Shown here piece by piece: positions 1 to 9,570 of a stretch of 64,000 nt of DNA (position 1 is its first letter; each line of letters starts with the position of its first letter). Both the position numbers and the translations under genes were made by a program. This DNA is from Sphingobacterium siyangense (GTDB lineage Bacteria; Bacteroidota; Bacteroidia; Sphingobacteriales; Sphingobacteriaceae). The stretch lies in contig NZ_VLKR01000009.1 of the NCBI RefSeq assembly GCF_007830445.1, forward strand, positions 124,001-188,000, in the 5' to 3' direction. The notes below the pieces were generated by a model, which saw only the letters and a list, made by a program, of their open reading frames with translations, was not told where the DNA came from and ran no database searches.

Positions 1-108
1 ATTATTGACATACCAGCAACGAACTGCCTCTTTTCAAAACGCTCAAACGTTTTCTAAAACATCAAGAAGTTTTAGTACATTTAGCTAAAAATCACGCGCT
101 TTGAGCAA

Positions 109-813
109 ATGAAGTTTAACCCTCTTTTAGTCATTAAATTATTACTTGGGCTGTTTATCTGCATCGGAATAGCTTTAATCATATTGATGATGGTTCATAA
201 CAGCAAAGTTGTGGGAGCTTATGTCGTTTCCGGACTTTTCATACTATTTCCAGGTATTATCCTGTACGGTATGACCGTTGGATTTCGAGTATCCGAAAAA
301 ACCATAACACGACAGATTGCCCAACAGGAAAGTGTAACATCCGATCATAAAGGCCTATACTATCAAATCCCCTTGCTAAAAACAACCCAATTTATCTCCT
401 GGGAAATTATCGAGACCATTAGCTACAGCAACTACCACAGCGACGACCAGGCGCAGTTCAACTTTTATCTGACACAACCGGCATTTCAAATCGCGTCAGA
501 GAAACCGGGATGGATAGCCAAAGCACTCCTACCCCTGATAAAAAAAAGTAAAAAGGTCGTTATAGATGAGAATTGCATCAATTTTCCCGAAATACCAAAA
601 ATGTTAGAAAAATACTTTTCTCCTATCCATCCAGTTGACATGTGCGAATCTCATAAAAAAGGAACTCTCCTAAGCTCAAAAACCATCGTAATGGAAAATA
701 CAATTCAGATCGAAGAATATTGGAAACCAAATCCAAATTTTGAATCTGAAAAAGTCATTTATGACCGATACAACCGGACAATTGATGAACTGAAACAATC
801 AAAAAACAGCTAA
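109..813 (+). CDS. Hypothetical membrane protein, two N-terminal TM segments
   Basis: I do not recognise this 234-residue protein. Two hydrophobic stretches at about residues 8-29 and 36-58 look like a transmembrane hairpin. They are followed by a soluble part of about 170 residues, rich in lysine and aromatic residues, with no catalytic motif I can name. The layout (TM hairpin, then a mixed alpha/beta tail with the segment YQIPLLKTTQFISWEIIE) resembles Bacteroidota STM3941/PH-like membrane proteins, but this is only an impression. It stands alone: no gene can be supported in the 108 bases upstream, and the next gene on the same strand starts about 190 bases downstream. Confidence 0.7.
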   Translation: MKFNPLLVIKLLLGLFICIGIALIILMMVHNSKVVGAYVVSGLFILFPGIILYGMTVGFRVSEKTITRQIAQQESVTSDHKGLYYQIPLLKTTQFISWEIIETISYSNYHSDDQAQFNFYLTQPAFQIASEKPGWIAKALLPLIKKSKKVVIDENCINFPEIPKMLEKYFSPIHPVDMCESHKKGTLLSSKTIVMENTIQIEEYWKPNPNFESEKVIYDRYNRTIDELKQSKNS

Positions 814-1001
814 AATTTGTTTTCCTGAGCAAAATCACCCGCGTCATCGTGCAACATTCAACAGGTATTGCTTATTATTTATTACTACGTTGGTACATTG
901 GCTGAGTGATATTTATGTCTGCAGCTGTGGCAAGCAGAATAAAAATCCAAAATAAGCTGATGGGAGATATGACATAAATTCCAGCAATTGTTGCTGATAA
1001 A

Positions 1002-1721
1002 ATGGATAAATTTGTCCCTACTAAAATTATTGCGATGATTGATAGGATAACAGCATACTGGAATGACCGTAGTACTTCCTGGCGCAAGGAACGGGATGAA
1101 GCCTGGTCCCGACCAGAAACTGAACGCTGGCTTGCGTTTTTCAAGTCCATCCGCAGCCAGACTGCGGGCAATAAAGTACTTGAAGTTGGTACTGCTACGG
1201 GATATTTTGCCAACATTATGACCCTTGCGGGTTTTGAGGTTACTGCCGTTGACCTCTCCCCACAGATGATTGAATATGCAAAACTCGTCAGCCAAGAACT
1301 AGAGCTTCGCGTAGACTATCGGGTCATGGATGCACAGGTCTTACAATTTGAAGCCAATACCTTTGATCTCGTTTTCACGAGATTGATGACATGGATCATC
1401 CCCGATCTTGAGCAATGTTACCGTGAAATGGAACGCGTGCTTAAGCCGGGTGGAAAACTGATCAACCTGGATGCCGATTTCGGGAAAACGGTCTTTAGTA
1501 CCGACAGGCATGATGAATGCCCATCGGGCGCTATCGATCAGATCAATGACATCAAATCGGCATTGGACATCAGTGCACATCCACGTCCTGCTAAAGACGT
1601 CGAACTATTGGAAGCAGTTGGATTTGGTTCTATTGAAGTCGATATGGATGCACAAAATCGTATTCTTGAACTCCCTTTCGAGACTGAAGGACTTTTTATG
1701 CTAGAGGCTATCAAAAAGTAA
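1002..1721 (+). CDS. Class I SAM-dependent methyltransferase
   Basis: A 239-residue protein of the Methyltransf_11/25 type. The SAM-binding glycine motif VLEVGTATGYFA is at residues 59-70, the acidic end of strand 2 (VTAVDLSPQMIEYAK) follows, then the motif IV-like LVFTRLMTWIIPD and the post-motif RVLKPGGKLINLDADFG. The family usually starts close to the segment IDRITAYWNDRS, so the ATG at 1035 (Met12) is a credible alternative start that would remove an unusual N-terminal extension. The substrate cannot be read from the sequence. The gene stands alone and is followed by a bidirectional terminator. Confidence 0.85.
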   Translation: MDKFVPTKIIAMIDRITAYWNDRSTSWRKERDEAWSRPETERWLAFFKSIRSQTAGNKVLEVGTATGYFANIMTLAGFEVTAVDLSPQMIEYAKLVSQELELRVDYRVMDAQVLQFEANTFDLVFTRLMTWIIPDLEQCYREMERVLKPGGKLINLDADFGKTVFSTDRHDECPSGAIDQINDIKSALDISAHPRPAKDVELLEAVGFGSIEVDMDAQNRILELPFETEGLFMLEAIKK

Positions 1722-1842
1722 AATTTGTTCAACACCCTTGATGTGTGTTTCGTTTGGAAAAGTCGCAAAATAATTGGTTTTCGGATCTTTCATACCAACC
1801 GATCTTTCATGAAAAACTAAGTTTGTCATTTAAATTTTCATC

Positions 1843-1871
1843 AAAAAAAGCCCGATCTATATCGGGCTTTT
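1843..1871. terminator. Bidirectional rho-independent terminator
   Basis: GCCCGAT (1850-1856) and ATCGGGC (1861-1867) form a perfect 7-bp stem with a 4-base loop, with a run of seven A on the left and TTTT on the right. It sits between the convergent methyltransferase and histidine kinase genes, so it can serve both. Confidence 0.85.
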
Positions 1872-1889
1872 ACAATAGATAGATTGTTA

Positions 1890-2807
1890 TTAAGAGACAG
1901 CCTGATAAGCCTTCCGCGGAAACGAGATCCGAACAGAAACACCTGTACCATGCTGATTCTCGAACTGCATTTTTCCATCAATCCTTTTGATCAAATCCTT
2001 ACAGAGGGAGATCCCCAACCCTGCACCATTTTTGCTCTCAGATTTTTTACGATCCCAGCTATTGACAAAATTTAGATTATGGAGGACTTCCGACGTAAGT
2101 TCTTCCCCTTCGTTGCTGACGATGAGTTCCCACCGATCGCTCGGATCATCTATCAGTTGCAACACAATGCTACCGCCGACTCGTCCATATTTAATGGCGT
2201 TGCTAATCACATTTCTTAGCACAAAAGCGAGAATTCCTTTATGTGTATCCGCGCAAAAATCCGGATTCACCGAATTTATGATCTGTATATTGAAACGTTG
2301 GATTTCTAGCGCATAGATCCCCAATACCGCATCAATTTGATCGCGAATATTACAGTTCTCGGTATTTTCAAGTTTATCCCGGAGTTGTGACTCTGTCCAT
2401 AGTAAGACCTCTTCCAACATCGTACGCGATCTGACCACCTGTCCTTTTAGATTTAAAAAGATGAGTTTAAGCTCCTCCTTATCAACTAGAGAAATATCAT
2501 CAATCGCCAACAAAATTTCGACCGATGCAAATGGTGCTCTGAGATCATGTGAGGCAATCGATAAAACTTTAGTCTTGAAACTCTCGGCAATTTTTAATTC
2601 CTCATTATAATGGTGAATACGAATTGCCTGTTCACTGAGGATACTGTTTGCGGTCGTCAATTTGAGCTGCTCGACCTTTAACAACCGATTTTTTCGGATT
2701 AAAAAGTAGATCAGTACGCCTATCAGCGTTTTACTGATGACTATTCCAACAATAAGTAGAGTAATAATAGTTTGGCTTTGCACAATTTTTAGGTAATAAA
2801 TTAACAA
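1890..2807 (-). CDS. Membrane sensor histidine kinase
   Basis: A 305-residue kinase with one long hydrophobic N-terminal segment (about residues 12-38), a short coiled linker (about 40-75), a HisKA dimerisation domain with the phospho-accepting His87 in SIASHDLRAPFAS, and a HATPase domain. Its N box is NVISNAIKYGR and its G box is NGAGLGISLCKDL. There is no periplasmic sensor domain, so any signal would be sensed in the membrane or through a partner. No response regulator gene lies next to it; it is an orphan. The function of the kinase is clear, the signal is unknown. Confidence 0.88.
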   Translation of the reverse strand: MLIYYLKIVQSQTIITLLIVGIVISKTLIGVLIYFLIRKNRLLKVEQLKLTTANSILSEQAIRIHHYNEELKIAESFKTKVLSIASHDLRAPFASVEILLAIDDISLVDKEELKLIFLNLKGQVVRSRTMLEEVLLWTESQLRDKLENTENCNIRDQIDAVLGIYALEIQRFNIQIINSVNPDFCADTHKGILAFVLRNVISNAIKYGRVGGSIVLQLIDDPSDRWELIVSNEGEELTSEVLHNLNFVNSWDRKKSESKNGAGLGISLCKDLIKRIDGKMQFENQHGTGVSVRISFPRKAYQAVS

Positions 2808-3149
2808 TAATGACTAATGGAATACCAAAGCTAAACAATCACATGCTAATTAAAAAATTTACCTTAAAAAAAACTACACTTACCTCGATTCTTTCTTAAC
2901 TCATTCAAAAAAAAGGCTAGATCAATATTGACCTAGCCTTTACAAAAAACTATCCTCTAATAGACGTATACCTTATATACCTTTGGTTTAATGAACAATA
3001 GCTCAGTAAAATAGTTTTAAGTATTTTATTTTTGTTTATTCGCCAAATAAACTTAGCTATTTTTAAATCCATTTCGGCGATGCTGCACTCTCAGCAAAGA
3101 TTTCCTAAATTTCCAAAGCCTGTCTAAAGTTTATTGAATATGCTCAAAA
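2808..3149. other. Intergenic stretch with a minus-strand terminator
   Basis: This stretch of 342 bases is AT-rich and carries no supportable gene. It holds the promoter region of the minus-strand histidine kinase at its left end and a terminator hairpin at 2907-2941. I see nothing else. Confidence 0.6.
2907..2941 (-). terminator. Rho-independent terminator, minus strand
   Basis: AAGGCTAG (2913-2920) pairs with CTAGCCTT (2933-2940). The interior TCAATATTGA is also self-complementary, giving a long stem with one mismatch. Read on the minus strand it is followed by a run of eight or more T. It lies about 210 bases downstream of the overlapping secreted-type ORFs ending at 3150, the only minus-strand genes it could serve. 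Confidence 0.75.
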
Positions 3150-3416
3150 TTATTTGCAATTGGGTATGGCTGTCATCTCATCCAGTGACATATCCATCGC
3201 TTTCTTGGCCCACTTTTTTAGATTGTCCAAATCAGCTGTTTTTAACGCCTTATTTCCAAAGATTACCGCATTAAGTGCGTAATTTTTGGCATTCGCACAA
3301 TTGCAATCTGGAATTATACTGTAAGCAGAAGCTTCTTTTGCTTTGCCTACAGCATCCTTAAGCAAAACTTTGGCATCATCCAGTGATCCAGCCTGATAGG
3401 CTTTTTTAAAGCTCAT
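3150..3416 (-). CDS. Small hypothetical protein overlapping the upstream ORF
   Basis: An 88-residue reading frame starting at the ATG at 3416 (an ATG at 3449 would add 11 residues). It contains the segment CNCANAKNYALNAVIFGNKAL and looks helical, with a tandem-helix pattern. It has no signal peptide of its own, although its cysteine-rich style suits an exported protein. Its start overlaps the last codons of the upstream gene by 11 bases in another frame (stop codon at 3406-3408). Either the two genes are translationally coupled or they are one secreted protein of about 255 residues broken by a frameshift. I do not recognise the family. Confidence 0.55.
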   Translation of the reverse strand: MSFKKAYQAGSLDDAKVLLKDAVGKAKEASAYSIIPDCNCANAKNYALNAVIFGNKALKTADLDNLKKWAKKAMDMSLDEMTAIPNCK

Positions 3417-3921
3417 AATCCTTAAAGATGACAAAAAGTGCGGGGTCATTGCTCAACGAGTCGAGATCCAACTGATAATTTGTGAGCCTATCCTGATAAC
3501 GGTCCATATCGCGTTTTAAACTCCTTACCTCTATGGAAAGTGCGTTCAAGATGTTGAAGGTCACTGTAAGGTTGCGCGATGATTGCGCAGAACCCTTGTT
3601 TTCAAAGACACCATCTTTTGCAATATCATGTAAGACGATCAGCTCCTTCAGCTCCTGGTCCACGTTCAACGAATCGAAACCTTTGCGCAGAAAGGAACGC
3701 GATTGGCTCGCCAATAACTTAATATCCTCCAATACCCGATTTTGGCGGATGGCTGCACGGTCCATTACCAAATCCCGGACACTCCTTTTAGCCGATTCTT
3801 TAAAAAATCGTTCCGTCTTGTCTACAAATCCCTGCTGAACAGAATCTTGGGGATTACCAAACAGCCCCCGTGAAAACAATATGATGAAGAAACATGCTAA
3901 AAATTTCCTGCGCATTGCCAT
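3406..3921 (-). CDS. Secreted hypothetical protein, possibly frameshifted
   Basis: A 171-residue protein with a clear signal peptide (about residues 1-22, ending LFSRGLFG), then a largely helical, charged region (KTERFFKESAKRSVRDLVMDRAAIRQ) likely to form coiled coil. No enzyme motif is visible. The frame closes at 3406, inside the start of the following minus-strand ORF, whose helical sequence continues the same style. See the neighbouring entry for the choice between coupling and frameshift. No function can be assigned. Confidence 0.6.
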   Translation of the reverse strand: MAMRRKFLACFFIILFSRGLFGNPQDSVQQGFVDKTERFFKESAKRSVRDLVMDRAAIRQNRVLEDIKLLASQSRSFLRKGFDSLNVDQELKELIVLHDIAKDGVFENKGSAQSSRNLTVTFNILNALSIEVRSLKRDMDRYQDRLTNYQLDLDSLSNDPALFVIFKDYEL

Positions 3922-4082
3922 TGAAGTTTATTTTTTTCCTTTAGGTATTTAAATTGTACTATGAACACCTAAATGTACATATATTGCTTTAATATTGTTT
4001 CATCATCCTTCATTTAACAGCAAGATATTTTATAGTTACCCTCCCCTCAATTCGATCTTTCACAAAACCAAAGCCGCTTCGG

Positions 4083-5099
4083 TCAAAACGCGATCAGTAG
4101 CCTAAAAACACGTCCGGGATCATTCAACCATGATTCCAAGGCCAATTGTGCATCCTCCGCCCGATAAATAGCCGTTATCAGTTCTTCGATCGGGCAGGTT
4201 TTCATTTTCAAGTAATTCATTACCGCAGCAAAATCCTTTGCCGTTGCATTGCGCGACCCGCTGATATCCAGTTCCTTTTTGACAAAAAACTGTGTATCAA
4301 AAGGAATCGCTTCCTTTGCATACCCGATATACAGCACTCTGCCTGTATATGCAGCGGCAGCAATGGCCGCCAGGTATGTTTCCTTTCGGCCAACGGCTTC
4401 TATAACAACATCAGCTCCCATGGACTGAGTCAACACATCCAACCTCGCAAGCAGATCTTCCGTAGCGCTATTAATCGTATACTTTGCACCTAGTTTTTTC
4501 GCTAGTTCGAGCTTTTCAGTACTCACATCGACAGCAATGACTGTAGCTCCCCGTAATGCTGACCGAATGATCGCCCCCACTCCGATCATACCACATCCAA
4601 ATACCAATACAATATCGCTGTCTGTTACCGATGCTCGGTCAACGGCGTGGAAGCCCACACTCATAGGTTCCACAAGAGCCAATTCTTTGGATGAAAGCTG
4701 TCCCCCAGCGATGATCTTTTCAACAGGTAAGACAAGATATTCGGTCATGGCGCCATCGCGCTGTACACCCATAGTCTCGTTGTAACGGCAAGCGTTGGGC
4801 CTATTATTCTTACATGCGGTACAAACACCACAGTTGGAATACGGATTTACGGTAACTTTTGTACCAACCTTAAGATCAGTTGTCACATTAGTCCCCAATT
4901 CCACGACCGTTGCCCCAATTTCATGCCCTGGTATGACCGGCAAATTGACCAATGGATTCAACCCCCGAAAGGTATTCAGATCTGAACCGCAGAATCCAAC
5001 ATAGTCTACCTTTACGAGGACATGTCCATCCTTAACAGTCGGTTGCGGAATATCCATGATTTCCACACGTCCCTCTTTCACTATTTTTATTGCTTTCAT
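4083..5099 (-). CDS. Zinc-dependent medium-chain alcohol (polyol/sugar acid) dehydrogenase
   Basis: A 338-residue MDR-superfamily dehydrogenase. Catalytic zinc ligands are Cys37 (GFCGSD), His59-Glu60 (GHE) and probably Glu144. The four-cysteine structural zinc site is at Cys90, 93, 96 and 104. The NAD(P)-binding glycine motif FGCGMIG is at 167-173. The closest style is the sorbitol / L-galactonate / L-idonate dehydrogenase group, so it probably oxidises a sugar alcohol or sugar acid at a secondary hydroxyl; the exact substrate is not readable. It is divergent from an AraC regulator at 5611 and lies next to the xylan locus, which suggests, without proof, a role in catabolising a side-chain sugar. 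Confidence 0.82.
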   Translation of the reverse strand: MKAIKIVKEGRVEIMDIPQPTVKDGHVLVKVDYVGFCGSDLNTFRGLNPLVNLPVIPGHEIGATVVELGTNVTTDLKVGTKVTVNPYSNCGVCTACKNNRPNACRYNETMGVQRDGAMTEYLVLPVEKIIAGGQLSSKELALVEPMSVGFHAVDRASVTDSDIVLVFGCGMIGVGAIIRSALRGATVIAVDVSTEKLELAKKLGAKYTINSATEDLLARLDVLTQSMGADVVIEAVGRKETYLAAIAAAAYTGRVLYIGYAKEAIPFDTQFFVKKELDISGSRNATAKDFAAVMNYLKMKTCPIEELITAIYRAEDAQLALESWLNDPGRVFRLLIAF

Positions 5100-5610
5100 T
5101 TATAAATGGCATCAAGATTTAAATAACAATTGCGTTGATTATGAATTGTACCAAAGCTCATATCGGAATTGATGAGATTTCCTGTTTTGGAATCTTTACT
5201 ATTATCGTATAGTCAAAAATAATTATATAGAATGGAGAAAGGAACTACATTAGCGATAAAAACTAACACGATATCGATCCATCCCCATATATATCACAAA
5301 ACCTCTCTTTCAAAAGTACCAAATAAAGGAAGGTTATTAACGATCAGACAAATTGCTTGATGCTAAAAAAATATTGCTCAGATAAGTTCAGCTACTAGTA
5401 AAGCTGTTATGAAACCATAGCCTTCACAAAAAACAAAACGCTCGGAATAATCCTAAAAAAAAACATAAAACGATCTCAGAGATGCGTTGATTGCGCAAAA
5501 AAAACACATTATCGACAACTGTAGGTAAAAAGTGCTATTTTTTTTAGAGAAAACGAGTATTATTGTATCTGAGATTAATATAGTATGTAACTATTTTTCC
5601 GCTTCGCATA
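5100..5610. other. Divergent promoter region, dehydrogenase / AraC regulator
   Basis: The 511 bases between two divergent genes are AT-rich with long A tracts. I find no supportable ORF, no copy of the TTTAAACATT half-site pair seen in the xylan locus, and no convincing TAnnTTTG box. It presumably holds the promoters of both genes. Confidence 0.5.
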
Positions 5611-6474
5611 ATGATAAATAACGAAAAGAATAAACTCGATTTTACACTATTGAATATTGGCTATGCGGAACATCTGGCAGATTGGAACTTTCAAAATATT
5701 AAGAGTCCCTTTGCAAGAATACATTATGTATGTGAAGGTGAGGCATCTATTATTTTAAAGGATGAAATCATTAAACTTCGACCCGGCCATCTCTATCTTA
5801 CACCAGCCTATATCCATCATAGCTATGCCTGTTCTGCTAAACTCTCGCTCTATTACATCCATATCTATGAAAATCCCGAAATTAGGTCAAGTATTTTTGA
5901 TCGTTACACTTTTCCAAAGGAGATCAAATCTGATCAGCTATTGGAGACTGTCATCCAGCATCTCTATGCCTCGAATCCAGGTCGTGAGTTAAAAATTTAC
6001 GATCCAAAGGGCTACGATAATTCATCAGAATTAATGAAAAACATGGCACTTCAGACGGCTTCGCCTTTCGCCAGAGCCTCCGAAAACCAAGCGATCATTC
6101 ATTTGTTGATGAGCCGATTTCTAGCAGAAGCGACCAACAAAATACCGCAAGTAGAAAAACGACTTCTGCGTGTACTCGATTACATAGACGAAAATATCAA
6201 TCATACGATTTCAATCGAACAACTTGCCAATCTGATTTTTATCTCCAAAGATCATCTGATCCGACTTTTCAAAAAACACATGAATGCCACACCGGTACAT
6301 TACATCAATCAAAAAAAAATAGAAAAAGCACAGTTGATGATGTTAATCGATGAAGACAATATCCAACAGCTGTGCTTTAAATTGGGCTTTGAAAATATAT
6401 CTTATTTCAACAGACTCTTTAAAAAAATAACGGGCGAAACACCTACGATTTATAAACGTCGAATAAGCAGATAA
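5611..6474 (+). CDS. AraC-family transcriptional regulator
   Basis: A 287-residue regulator with an N-terminal cupin-like sensing domain (about 10-160; the segment RPGHLYLTPAYIHHSYAC is typical of the sugar-binding AraC pocket) and a C-terminal double helix-turn-helix domain (about 185-285). In the latter, SIEQLANLIFISKDHLIRLF is helix-turn-helix 1 and LCFKLGFENISYFNRLFKK is the conserved second motif. It faces away from the zinc dehydrogenase and converges on the GH67 gene. It is a separate regulator from the HTCS of the xylan locus and may control the dehydrogenase or itself. Confidence 0.88.
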   Translation: MINNEKNKLDFTLLNIGYAEHLADWNFQNIKSPFARIHYVCEGEASIILKDEIIKLRPGHLYLTPAYIHHSYACSAKLSLYYIHIYENPEIRSSIFDRYTFPKEIKSDQLLETVIQHLYASNPGRELKIYDPKGYDNSSELMKNMALQTASPFARASENQAIIHLLMSRFLAEATNKIPQVEKRLLRVLDYIDENINHTISIEQLANLIFISKDHLIRLFKKHMNATPVHYINQKKIEKAQLMMLIDEDNIQQLCFKLGFENISYFNRLFKKITGETPTIYKRRISR

Positions 6475-6517
6475 AGCAACCCATTATGAATAAGATCTTG
6501 AAGACGTTGCTTTTTTT
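6473..6517 (+). terminator. Possible terminator after the AraC gene
   Basis: AAAGCAAC (6473-6480) can pair with GTTGCTTT (6506-6513), followed by a T run to 6517. The 25-base loop is long, so this is weak. It overlaps the araC stop codon and lies just before the end of the convergent GH67 gene. Confidence 0.4.
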
Positions 6518-6518
6518 G

Positions 6519-8570
6519 CTAATTATGATGCCCCATCGGCAGCTTAATTTTCTTTAACTCCTCCAAATTATGTATTGGTCGCTCCAACTCGTAAGGAATC
6601 GGCTGACGCGAAAAACACTGAAAGTACTGTAGACAAGCATCTTTCCACCAAACTGCATCTCTAGCTTGGATTCTCAGTTTAGCTTGAACAGCCAAAAAAC
6701 GTGGTCGATCAATATATTTTTCCATACGATCCCAAACTTTTTGAAACTCCCTCACTTTTTGGACACCGTGGTCATAACGGAAACATAATTCGGTCCAAAG
6801 CGTATTGCCGCTATTCATTCGATAATTCCAGGAAACATGATGAAACCACAATAAAAGATTTTCCGGACAGGTGGATATATTCCCATAAATCTTGTCCAAT
6901 GGTGGATTATATTGTGTTACAGCACGACTTCCATTAACCGTTCGGTCAAAGCCCAATCCCACGCTATCCGCATTATGGTAATACCATGGCATCCAGTCTG
7001 GACGTCCCCCCGGAATATCTCCCCAAGGTTCTGGGCCGTAATGATGCTCAAAAGCAAAAAGGTGATGCAGGCCTAAAGGCATCATATAATCGACTGCTGC
7101 CTCCCGTGATTCAAGCATCAGCTTCTTTATAGGTTCTACAAACTCCTGGACTCCCGTAAAAGTCATTCTTATCCACTCATCCGCTATCTGAACCGACGAC
7201 AGGTTATTGTTCCAAGCCAAACGACCAAAGGCATACCAGTTGGCTTGGGCAAAATGATGCCCCGTCCAATTGGTATCCAAACCAATATTGGCGACAGCAG
7301 CGATTGCAGTTTTACGTCCCAAATGCCCCCTACTGTCGGTCAATTTTGACACCGTTTGCCCTTTCCCATTGGCATAGGTATCACTATCCAATACTTCCTT
7401 AAACAAAGGAGCCAAATAGACCAAATGATTAGAAAAGCCTAGATATTCCTGTGTCAATTGAAATTCGAGCATCTTTGCTGTATTTGGCATCGCACCCAAC
7501 AGTGGATTGAATGGCTCTCGGGGCTGAAAATCTATAGGCCCATTTTTTACTTGAAGAATAACATTGTCCCGAAACTGGCCATCAAGAGGAACAAACTCTT
7601 GATAAGCCTGTTTGGCACGGTCATCTTTAGTCGGATGATAGACAAAAGCCCGCCAAAACACTGTACCACCATAAGGACTTAATGCATCGGCAAGCATATT
7701 AGCCCCATCCGCATGGGTTCTTCCGTAATCTTGCGGTCCAGGTTGTCCTTCAGAATTTGCTTTAACCAAAAATCCACCGAAATCCGGAACTAATGCATAA
7801 ATTTCTTTGACTTTGGATTTCCACCAGCGCTTAACTTCCTGATTTAAGGGATCTGAATTGGTTAAACCGCCTATATTTTGGGGTGAGGAAAAATTGATTG
7901 ACACATATACTTTAATGCCATATTTACGAAAGACATCCGCCAATGCTTTAACCTTTTTCAGATAATCCGTCTTCAAGAGATCCGACGAAGCATTCACGTT
8001 ATTCAATACCGTCGCATTAATTCCTATTGAAGCATTGGCTCGTCCATATTGTTCATATCGGGGTGAAAGTTTATTCGGCAACTCCTCCCAGTTCCATAAT
8101 GAATGCCCGGCATAGCCGCGTTCTATTGTCCCGTCGAGATTATCCCAGTGGTTTAAAACCCTGATATCATAGACAGGTATTTCAACGAATCCCGAGCGGG
8201 GTATCCCTGCTCCCGTTTCCTGAAGACGTAATAAATGATAAACAGCATATAATATACCCACAGATTGGCCTGCAATCATATAAACCTGATTTTCGTGTTG
8301 GCTAATTTGATAGCCGTCTTTTAAATCCTTTCGGCTAGGATCTAATTTTAAGATGACATCCCCTCCCTTCCAGTAACATTCCAGTTCCTGTTTTGCCAGT
8401 GCCAAGGTTACATCGGTTGATTTTCCTTTGATAACCTGGATGGTGCCTACAGGTTTTACCTGTTTTGAAAACCGCAGCCACAATTGGCTACCATCCTCCG
8501 ACCTTAAAGTAGCGGGGAAAATAAAAAGCAACGCCAACAATAAGAAATGGAAATACATAGTATACCTCAT
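6519..8570 (-). CDS. aguA: GH67 alpha-glucuronidase
   Basis: A 683-residue enzyme with an N-terminal signal peptide (1-23) that releases (4-O-methyl)glucuronic acid from the non-reducing end of xylo-oligosaccharides. The N-terminal non-catalytic domain is at about 30-135 and the TIM barrel after it. The expected catalytic residues are visible: acid Glu274 in KANSEGQPGP, and the pair Asp347 (NGPIDFQPREP) and Glu375 (FQLTQEYLG). Family members act on short oligosaccharides, so the periplasm is the likely site. It is the last gene of the symporter-GH10-GH43-GH67 operon, with 23 bases between it and GH43. Confidence 0.95.
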   Translation of the reverse strand: MRYTMYFHFLLLALLFIFPATLRSEDGSQLWLRFSKQVKPVGTIQVIKGKSTDVTLALAKQELECYWKGGDVILKLDPSRKDLKDGYQISQHENQVYMIAGQSVGILYAVYHLLRLQETGAGIPRSGFVEIPVYDIRVLNHWDNLDGTIERGYAGHSLWNWEELPNKLSPRYEQYGRANASIGINATVLNNVNASSDLLKTDYLKKVKALADVFRKYGIKVYVSINFSSPQNIGGLTNSDPLNQEVKRWWKSKVKEIYALVPDFGGFLVKANSEGQPGPQDYGRTHADGANMLADALSPYGGTVFWRAFVYHPTKDDRAKQAYQEFVPLDGQFRDNVILQVKNGPIDFQPREPFNPLLGAMPNTAKMLEFQLTQEYLGFSNHLVYLAPLFKEVLDSDTYANGKGQTVSKLTDSRGHLGRKTAIAAVANIGLDTNWTGHHFAQANWYAFGRLAWNNNLSSVQIADEWIRMTFTGVQEFVEPIKKLMLESREAAVDYMMPLGLHHLFAFEHHYGPEPWGDIPGGRPDWMPWYYHNADSVGLGFDRTVNGSRAVTQYNPPLDKIYGNISTCPENLLLWFHHVSWNYRMNSGNTLWTELCFRYDHGVQKVREFQKVWDRMEKYIDRPRFLAVQAKLRIQARDAVWWKDACLQYFQCFSRQPIPYELERPIHNLEELKKIKLPMGHHN

Positions 8571-8593
8571 CCGTAAAAAAACTAATACATCTT

Positions 8594-9565
8594 TTAAGAA
8601 GACAATCCATCTATTGGCTTAATATGACCATTCTCATCATACGTCAACTCAATAACTTTCATGCTTCTGAGCCAGGTCTTTCCTCCAGATGGAACCGAGT
8701 CGTGATAAAATAGGTACCACTTGCCCTTGAATTCCACGATGCTGTGGTGTGTGGTCCAACCAACAACAGGCGATAAGATCACCCCTTGATAAGTAAATGG
8801 TCCATAAGGATTGTCTCCGATGGCATAACAAATCAAATGGCTGTCGCCTGTAGAATAGGAAAAATAATACTTACCTTGATATTTATGCATCCAGGAAGCT
8901 TCAAAAAATCGCTTTTCCGTATCCCCATGCTTTAATGGTTTGCCCTCTTTATCTAAAATAACTAGATCCCGCGGCTGTTCCGAAAACTCCAGCATACCAG
9001 CAGACATCTTGACAACCTTAGGCGACAATGCAGTTTCATCAGATTTTGGCAATTCATTAGGCGAAACAATCTTATTATTCCGATAAAATTGGAGCTGTCC
9101 ACCCCATATACCACCAAAATATAAATAATAGGAACCATCTGTATCTTTAAAAGCACATGGATCAATACTGTAGCTTCCCTTAATTGGATTATCCTGCGGC
9201 ACAAATGGTCCATAGGGTTGGTCTGCCATAGCGACACCCAGTCTAAAAATATCGTTTTTGTCTTTCATGGAGAAATACATATAGTACTTCCCATCTTTCT
9301 CGGCTACATCGGAATCCCAAAGCTGACGACCGGCCCAGGGAATGTTTTTTACATCCAATACCTTTCCATGATCAACAACCTCCGCATTGATATCTTCTAG
9401 GGAAAATACATGGTAATCCTGCATATCAAAATGGTCGCCGTTATCATTTTCGGGGATGCCGCTTTCCCTATCGTGAGAGGGATAAATATAAATTTTGTTT
9501 TCAAAAACATGTGCTGAAGGATCAGCCATGTAATCTCCGGGATATAAATACTTACTTTTGTTCAT
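8594..9565 (-). CDS. GH43 beta-xylosidase/arabinofuranosidase, no signal peptide
   Basis: A 323-residue single-domain GH43 enzyme, similar to the subfamily 1 style (MADPSAHVFENKIYIYPSHD). The three expected acidic residues are present: Asp15 (general base, in MADPS), an Asp in YSIDPCAF and a Glu in FFEASWM. No signal peptide is visible, unlike the other GH43 genes here. It is therefore probably cytoplasmic and would release xylose or arabinose from oligosaccharides imported by the symporter of the same operon. Its start is five bases after the stop of GH10. Substrate preference between xylose and arabinose cannot be told. Confidence 0.9.
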   Translation of the reverse strand: MNKSKYLYPGDYMADPSAHVFENKIYIYPSHDRESGIPENDNGDHFDMQDYHVFSLEDINAEVVDHGKVLDVKNIPWAGRQLWDSDVAEKDGKYYMYFSMKDKNDIFRLGVAMADQPYGPFVPQDNPIKGSYSIDPCAFKDTDGSYYLYFGGIWGGQLQFYRNNKIVSPNELPKSDETALSPKVVKMSAGMLEFSEQPRDLVILDKEGKPLKHGDTEKRFFEASWMHKYQGKYYFSYSTGDSHLICYAIGDNPYGPFTYQGVILSPVVGWTTHHSIVEFKGKWYLFYHDSVPSGGKTWLRSMKVIELTYDENGHIKPIDGLSS

Positions 9566-9570
9566 TTTTC

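Noticed and set aside
1..108. Short open frames before the first gene, e.g. one ending at 104
   Set aside because: A stop codon at 6-8 closes the most protein-like frame and no start codon is present; too short to call a partial gene.
875..1216. Minus-strand ORF with hydrophobic segments (LSIIAIILVGTNLSILSATIAGIYVISPISLF-like region) across the methyltransferase start
   Set aside because: Most of it is antisense to a well-supported methyltransferase and its first 50 residues are not protein-like. A membrane-protein remnant at 875-1030 cannot be excluded but is not supported.
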